In this document: positions 55,709 through 64,000 of the stretch, piece by piece
Numbering within the stretch: the stretch's first letter is position 1
How the letters are laid out: the number at the start of each line of letters is the position of its first letter
Assembly (NCBI GenBank): GCA_028554755.1
Contig: JAPTOF010000007.1
Coordinates: forward strand, 1,768,001 to 1,832,000
Direction: 5' to 3'
Length of the DNA stretch: 64,000 nt
DNA from: Cordia subcordata
Lineage: Eukaryota; Streptophyta; Magnoliopsida; Boraginales; Cordiaceae
Made by a program: the position numbers and the translations under genes
The notes under the pieces: generated by a model
Seen by the model: the letters and a program-made list of their open reading frames with translations, nothing else
What the model was told of the DNA's origin: nothing
The model's database searches: none

Positions 55709-55948
55709 TAAGGGCTCGTTTGTATTGACATTTTTCAAAAGTGCTTTTTTTTTAACAGTTTTTGAAAAACAGCTTTTTTTGAGAAACTGAAAATTCTAGT
55801 TTCTAAAAAAAACTATATTTAAACTTTTTTTCATAATTTCAACTTTTTTAGAAACCAAATCAAATAGTTATTGCAAATTTAATATGACTTTTTTAGGGAA
55901 AAAAAATACTTTTTCCTAAAAAAAAAAACCAATCCAAATAGGCCCTAA
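55709..55948. mobile_element. MITE of the 'TTTGGATTGGTTTTT' family, copy at 55.7 kb
   Basis: Starts 'agggctcgtttgtattgac' and ends 'ccaatccaaataggccct', clear inverted repeats. Interior: 'gaaaattctagtttctaaaa', 'gaaaccaaatcaaatagtta', 'gcaaatttaatatgactttt'. It lies about 50 bp downstream of the LTR-flanked element. Confidence 0.7.
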
Positions 55949-56001
55949 GTATTCTTTTTTTCGCATCTTGCACTTCTCTCCTTAACTTTCTTTTCATATA
56001 T

Positions 56002-56003
<2 letters not shown>

Positions 56004-56064
<61 letters not shown>

Positions 56065-56066
56065 GC
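56004..56066. repeat. (TC)n(AC)n microsatellite
   Basis: About 21 TC units then about 9 AC units, downstream of the SDH6 3' end. Confidence 0.95.
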
Positions 56067-56362
56067 AGAGCAAACCTTCTTCAGATATATCAAACACCAT
56101 CAGCATCCAGCACTTGGATTCTTGATGATTGAGCTTTAAAACCTTTCAAAGGGAAGCAATTTCAGAAACAACTGCAAAAGACAGATTTCATTCGTTCTGA
56201 TGTCAATTCTGGAGAGAACAAGGAAAGCAAAAGGCCCCAGACTGTAAACAAGTTACAAGTCATCTTACTTTCAAGATAGATATTACAATTCCAAACCGGT
56301 GACCGTTTCTTATTGCTGTGAAAGAAAGCCTCAGTTGGCCAATGCTTGAGAAAAGGTCAAAA

Positions 56363-59300
56363 CTAAGACCGCCCTTCGGCTTTCTTCTGCCACCACTCCA
56401 TGAACTTGACCTGAGCAGCCATGGTATCCAACCGATATAGCTGCAGCCAGTGGTTTGCTATTTCTTGTCCAAAGGTCCAGCCAAAGACAGCTCCAGCTCC
56501 AAAAGAGAGTGCGGCACCTGCCATACCCAACAGGAATAAGCAGCTAAATTCTGGAATTTCTCTTTAGAATAATTCTTGTAAGATAAGCTCAAGGACAGTA
56601 TAGCACTCTCCCTATCGCCCACATTTCAGGTTTTCATAGAAGTTATCAACTAGAATGTGGCCTACATAGACAAACAGACACCAACTCATTCATAAGACAG
56701 ATTGTGTTGCTACAACGAAAGGTATGTGTACAACACTCGGTGAGAAACATCCAAACAAAAATCAACATGATGAAGCTGGGAATTAGGAGGGACAAAGCAT
56801 GGTGGCAGGCTTGAGCTATTCTAGGCTGAGGAAGGTGGGAGTGTTAACAAATGAACATCAAAGAATAATTTTGTCTCTTTGTTGTTGCTGCAAAAGCAGG
56901 CTTTACTTTTACTGGTCCAGTGTTTTACTGCTCCCTCCATCCACAACCTTCGAATCCCTCTCTGATGTACCAACTCCTAAGAAGCATAATAGCTACAGTT
57001 TCTATGACATCTAGGATTTCCAGCTACTTTTTTTAAGGATCATTTTCCTTGTTTCAGATTCTTTCCTTCTCCAAGTAGTGATTTTGTAGTACTTTTCATA
57101 TTTTATATGCCAATCACTTTCTGAAAGGATTAGTTCATCCTAGACATCCGAAAAGAACAATGGGACCATAGGGCTAGGGTAGCAATAATTACATCAGGCA
57201 GATAAAAAGAATGTTGCAAAATCTTCTGTTCAGACGCTCAGGGTTGGGATTCAGTGCAGAGTATTATAAAAATACAAGATTTCAGAGGAGAATGATCATT
57301 GTCACTATTTACAACTATATCTGATAATTAATTGCATTCATAACTAATAGTAATGTAAGGCAAACACATTCTAAACGAGAATAGCCATTTGGATTTGCCA
57401 TCAGAAATTACCGTGGAGACTCCTTGAGTACTTCCAAGCCAAACCTGCAGTTGAAACTGATCCAATAGCACTCCCAACAGCACCAAATGTAGCAGCTTCC
57501 CTGGCGGCCTTGAGCTGGAGAAGAAGAAAAAACACAATTAAAACAGTGTGAATAAAGAAATTTGGGCTCTTTACTCTTATAGAAAAGTGGACCTCTTCCA
57601 TCTTATGCAAGGATGGAACAACAGTAGGTCTAAAGTGGATAAACAAGGAAATGGTGAACCATCAACCTACAAATGCAGACTTCCAGCCAATCCCAAATGT
57701 AGGGAAACATTCAACTAGAAATGTAGAGCCTTAATTGCTACCAAGCATATGCCCTGAACAAACCTTGCAAATACAGTTGCATAACACATTGAATTGCGAT
57801 ATACCACAAAGATAAAATAATGAGCAGAACAATATAAGAGTAAATAACTTCAAAATGATGTACCCAGTAGGGATACCTCAACTGATTATTCTAAGACCCT
57901 CTCTATATAGCATCCACACTGCAATTTTATGTCCAATATGGAGTTGGTCGACCATCATTGAACTAGATTAACAAATCATAGCAAAAATTGGTCTATATTT
58001 CGTTTGTGATCATCTTTTTCATTGCATGGCAATCAAGTTCTGATAATTTTCCGATAACTTTCCTTAAAACACAACAACATGAGATTTCAGTCCAGCCATT
58101 CACATGAGACATATACAACACATTCATACATCCATATATATTTCACATCATTAGATAATTAGCAATCCTCACCCAACAGAATGGAAATTGTTCTATTCTC
58201 AAATTTCTTGTCCAGATTCCACAAATTAAGCTCTAGTATTTCATTAACACCAGAAACACCAAAGTAGTCACAAAGAAGCTATTTCAAGCTAGACTGCCTT
58301 TTCCTTTTCCTTTCCTTTTACTTGCCATCTCAGATATTCGGGAAAATACATTCATGACAAAATTATTATCCACAGTTCAAAATGAAAAAGGACACAATAT
58401 ATCAATTCTTTAATAAACAGAAATTGCACAAAGGTTTATCTTCTTTCTCTTCCTAAGAAGTCACCACAAAAACCTTCATCAGAAATAGCTTGAGGATATA
58501 TCACCATCAATATTCATAGGCTACTAAACTTAAATTGTTAAATCTTGAGTTTACATCCTAGTCTATGACTACTGTCAAACATTTTACCAACCTAATATTC
58601 TAAAAAGCACAAATTCATAGTTCAATTACTTCATCACTTTCTCATCATGACTGTCACATACATCATACCAAAAATTGAAGTAATTACTTATTAAGAGAGA
58701 GGGATAGTGGAAGAATTGAACAAATACTAAATAAACTACGACCTAAACCAAAATTCGGAGTGTAGGAGATAGCCTGTTACTCATCTCTCATTCGGTTAAG
58801 GGAAATATCAACTGATACCTCCTTTTGCCAACAGAGACAAGTAAGCATGACAGAAAACCGATCAAGCTGAAACTGAACTTCAGCTGGCCAATGTGCTCTA
58901 CACCCGCAAAAGTAAAGATAATGATGTATGGAGGGAAAAATAGCACTATTTCATCATTATAATATCTAATAAACAAAAGCTCACTTTCCCTTTCAGTAGG
59001 CATCTTCACGCATAAATAGGAAGTAAGATTCACTAGCACATACAATATAATGTTAGCAGTTCTCTAAGGTCTTCATAACCTCCATTAAGCCAACCAAACT
59101 GTTGCACTGAAACTTATCTCCTCACTCCTCACATGGTTGTGCTGAAGCTCCTGAAAACTACTAAATTTAAATCACGGTTCTATTAGACACTCAAGATGCA
59201 CAACAAAGATTTTATATCAACTGTACTTGAGTATCGGTTACCCTGTGCAACTGTTCAAGAGAACATATAATCCAAGTGGTAAATACACAAAATTTAAGTT

Positions 59301-60522
59301 GGTATGACCTAAGTTAGATTCAAGAAATCACTGTTTAACTAATGAAGCATGCTTTTACAAACTAGTTACATTTGAGTTTCAAAAGTCCAAGGTCAAATGC
59401 TTAAACTTGGGTATCCAATGGAAACCAGAACGTCCAATACTATTAACCCTTCCCAACTAATGACAAGCATTTTTACAGCCAAGCAAACAAACACACACAC
59501 ACACACACACTCTCTCTCTCCTAAAGTCCCGGGCTCCCTGCTAATTGTTTGGATTGGCTTTTTTCAAGAAAAAACACTTTTTCTCCTGGAAAAATAAAAT
59601 CATTTTTGTAATAAGTACTTAGATTGGATTTTTACAAAAGCTGAAGCTCTTTAAAAAATTAGCTTTTTTGATCCCAAGCTACACTTCCATCCCTGGGTCT
59701 TTCAGTTCACAGGTTGGTTAGCGTAAACCACAGCCGTCTCAGTATTTGTCCATTATTCGGTGGGGGAATAGGGTAATTAATGCTTCCTAGGAGTGGGGTT
59801 ATTAATGCTTCCTAGGATTGGGGTTACTAATGCTTCCTAGGATTGGAGAAATTAACACTTGCCAGAGGAAGACAGGAAAGGGCCGTCCCTTACTCTATTC
59901 CCTATCGGGAATAGGGGGCCAGTATCCGCTTTGATTCATGTAGCTACCGTGGAAACAACTGGCGTTTTCACGATAGCAAGGTGCTCCCCTTTATTTGAAT
60001 ACCCACCTACGGCTTTGATTGTTATTACTTTTGCAGGAACTATTAAGTTAGAAATTTTAGCTTATTAGATAACACTTCTTCACAAGTTATAGAAAAAGGT
60101 GCTTTTAAGAAAACCTGCCCAAACGGATATATATATATACACACACTTTCAATCAAACAAAACCCAAAAACAGAAACAAATACACTGAATCAAGCAAGAC
60201 CCAGATAAGATCAACAAGAATCAAGCCAACAAAAAACAAAAGAGAAATCATTTCTTCAGGAAAAAAAAAATCAACCAAGCCCAGATCCAAAAACAGTCAT
60301 ATGAATCCATTCAAAGGGTCTGGAGAAGTAATCATTTACAGTGGGGCCATGAACAGGGTCAGAGGCGATGAATTCTTCAACATCGGAAGAGGTCCACGAA
60401 GGCAGAGGCGAGTCACGCTTGGTGAACCTCGTGTAGTTCTCCAAGAAGGAAAATCTCTCCCCCCAGAATTCCTTGTAGCCTTCCCAATACTTCCTCAAGA
60501 AACTCTTCTCTGCTTCTGCCAT
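56363..60522 (-). CDS. SDH6: Succinate dehydrogenase subunit 6 (plant complex II)
   Basis: Small plant-specific subunit of mitochondrial complex II. Coding exons on the minus strand: 60340-60522, 57412-57514, 56363-56517, joined with phases 0 and 1, giving 146 aa, the family length. The N-terminal exon carries [21 protein letters not shown] (shown here only by its start and end: MAEAEKSF...KEFWG), then [21 protein letters not shown]. Exon 2 carries [20 protein letters not shown], then [10 protein letters not shown]. Exon 3 carries [12 protein letters not shown] and ends WQKKAEGRS. Two Gly/Ala-rich hydrophobic stretches could lie in the membrane. An in-frame ATG five codons upstream (60537) is possible, but MAEAEKS fits the family better. 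There is no obvious cleaved presequence. Intron 1 is 2.8 kb and carries insertions. Confidence 0.88.
59771..59860. repeat. 25-bp tandem repeat, three full copies
   Basis: Units at 59771-59795, 59796-59820 and 59821-59845 share 'taatgcttcctaggattg' (with one or two differences), followed by a partial, diverged fourth. They sit directly upstream of the nad5 fragment. Confidence 0.95.
59917..60042 (+). pseudogene. nad5: Mitochondrial nad5 fragment (NUMT)
   Basis: About 125 bp reads, with substitutions, [20 protein letters not shown] and onward [20 protein letters not shown], which I recognise as the conserved core of plant mitochondrial NADH dehydrogenase subunit 5. Differences from the usual mitochondrial reading (for example ATM to ATV and AGA to AGT near the end) look like decay. 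It is a nuclear copy of mitochondrial DNA on the plus strand inside an intron of the minus-strand SDH6 gene. The flanking 200 bp may also be of mitochondrial origin, but I cannot assign it. Confidence 0.85.
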
Positions 60523-60740
60523 TTTTGATCGATCCAAGCTGCTTTGATTATTCTTCTGGAATCGATGAATGAGTTTGCGCTTTTGGTTCGGATTGTTGGT
60601 GTGTTCTTAGGTGGGACTGATTTTGTGACAGTGACGGTTGGGGAATTAAGATGAAGAAGGGGTGTGTTTTCGTGTGTGCGCACCTGGTTGTTGTTGACCT
60701 ACTGCATCATGCCATGTAATAATCGATTTAAGGCCTGTTT
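60523..60740 (-). promoter_or_regulatory. SDH6 5' leader and proximal promoter
   Basis: Immediately upstream of the SDH6 start on the minus strand. The sequence is less AT-rich than its surroundings, as expected for a leader. No promoter element can be named with confidence. Confidence 0.4.
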
Positions 60741-61265
60741 GAAGTCGCAAATTATACTATACACTCACGCTATCACACGTTTAAAAGTGAATGGTGCGCC
60801 GCAATTGGTTTCACAATTTAGCTATCAGGTTAACATAAAATTTAACAAATTCAATTTCCTCTCGTTGACAAACACAAAACAACAATCCAATCGTCGATCG
60901 GACACCGGTAACACCTCCAATTATCAGTTCTAAAATCGTTTACAGGTTATGATCATATCGTTTACAGATTGAGAACATAGTTTAAAAAGTCGTAATAAGT
61001 AATTTTTCATTATGAGCATATGATATAAAGCTTTTAAATATTTAATATAAGGGTAGTAGATAATTAAATTATAAACAATAATTAAAAGTTTTGAACATAA
61101 ACTATTAAAATTACAAACATATAATATCCAATTTCTAAATAATTAGAAGTTGTGAATATATAGTATAAGTATTATGACAATATAGTAATAAAGTTATGAA
61201 TGCATCACTATAGGGTGCACAACGCTAGGCGGATGTACAATGTTTAGAGTGCATGTTATCCAATC
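60741..61265. other. Intergenic, no gene seen
   Basis: AT-rich, with no supported ORF. Short repeats of 'ttatgaacata' type occur at 60940-61200. Confidence 0.55.
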
Positions 61266-61494
61266 TCGTTTGGATTGGTTTTTTGTTCCCCAAAAAAAAA
61301 ATTTTTTTGCTTAAAAAATTTATTCTTTTTGCAATAACTATTTGGTTTGGATTCCAAAAAACCCAAAAACTTTGAAAAAGCTTATTTATAGCTTTTTGTA
61401 GAAGTCAGAATTTTTAGCTACTCAAAAAATATTTTTTTTCAAAAGCTCTTAAAAAGGCGTTTTTCAAAAAAAAAACCCAATTCAAACCAACCCT
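61266..61494. mobile_element. MITE of the 'TTTGGATTGGTTTTT' family, copy at 61.3 kb
   Basis: Starts 'cgtttggattggttttttg' and ends 'aaacccaattcaaaccaacc', good inverted repeats. The interior has 'gcaataactatttggtttgg' and 'gtcagaatttttagctac', which are the family phrases in the opposite orientation to the 55.7-kb copy. Confidence 0.7.
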
Positions 61495-61562
61495 TAATTT
61501 TACTTGATTTAAATTTTTATTTTTTGTGTTTTGAGTTAGTATATCAAACCCAATATTTAGAA

Positions 61563-61790
61563 GTTTAGATTGACATTTTTAAAAGCGCTGTTTTTAGAAG
61601 TTAAAATTTTTAATTTATAAAAAAGCTACGTTTTAACTTTTTTCAAATTTTAGTTTTTTTAAAGTCAAGGCAAATAATTATTGTAAAAAGAATGCATTTT
61701 TTTAAGGAAAAGAAGTGCTTCTTTCCGGGGGGAGGGGGGGAAGAAGTGGTTCTTTTCGGAGGAAAAAAAACAATGCCAACCGACCATTAA
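61563..61790. mobile_element. MITE of the 'TTTGGATTGGTTTTT' family, copy at 61.6 kb
   Basis: Follows the previous copy after about 70 bp. Interior phrases 'gttaaaatttttaatttata', 'aaagtcaaggcaaataatta' and 'aaggaaaagaagtgcttctt' match the family order; the right end is 'caatgccaaccgacc'. Contains a G-rich interruption at 61727-61740. Confidence 0.55.
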
Positions 61791-61859
61791 ATTAATATTT
61801 ATCACGTGAAAGTGGTTAAGGAAAAGCCACCAAACAAGGCACTTCTTATAATTAATTAA

Positions 61860-62822
61860 TTCCTAAGCATGTTGCATTCTCGGGAATGCAACATTCCCAT
61901 AATTTGCTCATTGCCATCCCCATACAGGGGGTGGAAATCCAACATTCCTGAATTGTGAAAATATATAGAGTAATTAAAAAAAACCCATATTTAAGGCCCT
62001 CTCATTATAATAAAAATTAACAATAATAAAAAGATAATCAGTAAATAATAACAAGCACTTTAACTTAAAACATGATAAGTATCCCCCAGTCTGGGGCGAA
62101 GACAAGGATGGCGAAATTGTTGATAAAAATAAAAATAATTAATAATTAACTTTAAAATAATAATTAAAAATAAAAATATTTAAAAATTAATGAAAATAAA
62201 AAATAATAATTAAGATGAAAATAAAATTAATATTTAATAAAAATAAAAATAAATAATTAATTTAAAAATAAATTTAAATAATTAAAAATAAAAATAATAT
62301 AATTATAATAAATAATAAGTAATTGATTAATTAAAATTAATTCATCAATTAAAAATTAATAAAATAATAATTGAAAATAATAATTATTAAATTAATTAAT
62401 GAGTTTATTATTTAACTATTTGAAAAGTTAACTAAATTAAAAAATTAATATTTAATTAATTAAATAATAATTAATTAAGTAAATAATTAAATAAAATTTA
62501 AATATTAATTAATTAAATATCATGATTAAAAATGAATATTAATTAATTAATTTATAGTTAATTAAAAATTAAAACCAAAGAAATAAATAATTAATAATAA
62601 TAATAATAATTTAATGAATTAAAGGACATTTTTGTAAAATAACTCAAAATTTTCAGCAATATTAGTTTTTAACCAAATATGACGAGTTAACATTCTTGGA
62701 AATATTTTTTATGTACCAAACAGTTTTTAAATCATTTTTGGGAATCACATTCCAAGGAATCAAATTCTTGATAATGTGATTTCCGAGAATGATTTTTCAT
62801 TTTCTAAACCAAACGCCCCTTT
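61860..62822. mobile_element. Probable 1-kb element with A/T-only core
   Basis: The left flank has 'tgcattctcgggaatgcaac' and 'attcccat'; the right flank has 'gggaatcacattccaaggaa' and 'ctaaaccaaacgcccc'. Such ATTCC-rich palindromic ends are common in plant MITEs, but the ends are not exact. The core 62119-62620 is almost free of G and C, with TAATTAATAA phrases. Confidence 0.4.
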
Positions 62823-64000
62823 AGTGGAATTCGAACTTGTGTTTATTTGTACATAAGATAAAGCTGCTACTACCTTAAGCAATACCTTTTTAAACACGTA
62901 AGAGTTGATCTAGTTTGTGAAAAGAATTACATTAAGTGCCTAAATATGTAAATTTCACATGCACGGAAGGTTTACACGCTTGAAGTATTTGCGAATTAAT
63001 AATACAGACTATTTTAAAATTAAAAATCATTCTTGGTCAAAATGAAATTGTAGCAATAACTTAACAAGTCCTAAGATCATTTGCCCTGAATAATTAAGTT
63101 ACTTTTAATAATTATATTTTTACTAGAATAAGTGAGGCATATGTGACAAACTTCTACGGATACTTTTTAAACGATAATTAATGAAATGATTTAAATAATT
63201 TATTTAAATCATAGTTACTTTGAAATAATTTGATATCAAAATCAAAGTGGTGAAAGACAAAGACACCATTAGTTATAAAGAGCATCTCCACTATCAAGTA
63301 ATGCCTATCACCATACCACACAACAGTAAAAAAATGATGATTCCATTGAAGAGTTATTTCCTTGCGATAGCTCGCCATTATGAAGTTTAAATAATTGTGT
63401 TGGATAGTATGATGCTACCCTGTTCTTTCTGTTTAAATATGAGGATTGATCATTGAGGATCTTTAAAAAGTTTATTTTATAAAAATTTTGTAAGAACTTT
63501 TGATTTTTTTTTTTTAATATTGTCAAAGAGTTGAATAATGATTTTCTCCTGTTGATTTTTGTAGCAGCTAGTTCAAAATGAAGTTATTATCTACCTGATG
63601 CGGGTTGATATTTGCTGTTCCATGTCACTAAATTTTGGTGTCCTAGATTGCTTTTTTCCAAATTGGGTGGCATAGGGTACGCTGGTGGATTGGAGGCTAC
63701 GCTACATGAGGTCCAGACATTTAACGACATAACAGTAAAAGTTAGTGAAATCGTTTCTACCACTTGAGGCCATTATTTGAAAAAGTGACTCCAAGATAGG
63801 CTAATTAACATTAATCTAAGCTTGACAATAAAATTAATGGCAAAGTTAGGGAGCAAGTAGGTGCAGCCACCCCCTTACTCCAAAAAAGTTGAAGTTATTT
63901 TTATGTTCATTTATCAAAACAGAAGTTTGTATTTGTATTTTAGCCCCCCAAGCTCAAAAAAATAATAAATTGGACTTTATTATATATCTCTTTCATTTAA
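62823..64000. other. Intergenic to window end, no gene seen
   Basis: AT-rich. The two overlapping minus-strand ORFs at 63178-63526 show no recognisable domain and have the composition of random AT-rich sequence. Confidence 0.6.

Larger units (their letters stand above)
59548..60118. mobile_element. MITE interrupted by mitochondrial-type DNA
   Basis: The left part (59548-59668) begins 'tttggattggcttttttcaa' and the right part (about 60046-60118) ends 'aagaaaacctgcccaaac', an inverted match. The left part has the family's 'agctttttt' and 'aagctgaagctcttta' phrases. About 380 bp of unrelated sequence separates them, including a nad5 fragment and a 25-bp repeat. Confidence 0.55.
57515..60339 (-). 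other. SDH6 intron 1 (2.8 kb)
   Basis: Contains about 2 kb of unremarkable non-coding sequence (57515-59480), a (CA)n(TC)n microsatellite at 59487-59521, a MITE split by mitochondrial-like DNA (59548-60118) and a short (TA)n(CA)n run at about 60129. No nested gene. Confidence 0.65.

Noticed and set aside
60664..60933. 89-codon plus-strand ORF upstream of SDH6
   Set aside because: No recognisable domain; composition typical of random intergenic ORFs.

Overview
The window is nuclear DNA of a flowering plant, most likely a eudicot. The evidence is four multi-exon genes with GT-AG introns whose products match plant-specific families, AT-rich intergenic DNA, many small plant-type transposon relics, and a nuclear copy of a plant mitochondrial nad5 segment. 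I cannot name the species. No prokaryotic, viral or CRISPR features were seen.

Layout: (1) 1-5.4 kb is intergenic, AT-rich and full of diverged tandem duplications and MITE-like sequence. (2) 5.66-26.59 kb, plus strand, is a UBP12/UBP13-type ubiquitin protease (MATH + USP + USP7-like C-terminus) in 32 reconstructed exons; one splice junction, exon 24 to 25, does not keep frame with canonical sites. (3) 26.6-33.9 kb is an intergenic transposon-relic area with several inverted-repeat elements and a degenerate tandem array. (4) 33.90-40.24 kb, plus, is an OEP61/TPR7-type tail-anchored TPR Hsp70 receptor in 11 exons. (5) 40.2-43.6 kb is intergenic (two foldback elements), followed by the 5' leader of the next gene. 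(6) 43.64-50.49 kb, plus, is an RHF2A-type RING-H2 ubiquitin ligase in 7 coding exons, with a probable 3'-UTR intron that holds a miniature LTR retroelement. (7) 52.6-56.1 kb is intergenic, with a MITE, an LTR-flanked element carrying an RNase H-like fragment, and another MITE. (8) 56.36-60.52 kb, minus, is SDH6, a plant-specific small subunit of mitochondrial complex II, in 3 exons; its first intron holds a fragment of mitochondrial nad5 inside a MITE. (9) 60.7-64 kb is intergenic, with two more MITEs and a stretch of about 0.5 kb almost free of G and C.

The genes do not form a pathway. UBP12/13 and RHF2A act on opposite sides of ubiquitin signalling (removal and attachment), OEP61 helps deliver chaperone-bound precursors to ER or plastid membranes, and SDH6 belongs to respiration. 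The adjacency OEP61-RHF2A matches, from memory, Arabidopsis At5g21990-At5g22000, so it looks like conserved microsynteny.

I found no clear new gene system. The most interesting points are the frame-breaking splice junction and possible in-frame cassette exon in UBP12, a duplicated and then inactivated 5' splice site in the same gene, miniature LTR elements in introns or UTRs of three genes, a dispersed family of about nine related MITEs, and mitochondrial DNA nested in a MITE inside the intron of a nuclear mitochondrial-protein gene. All exon coordinates are hand-derived from splice motifs and remembered protein families, without transcripts.
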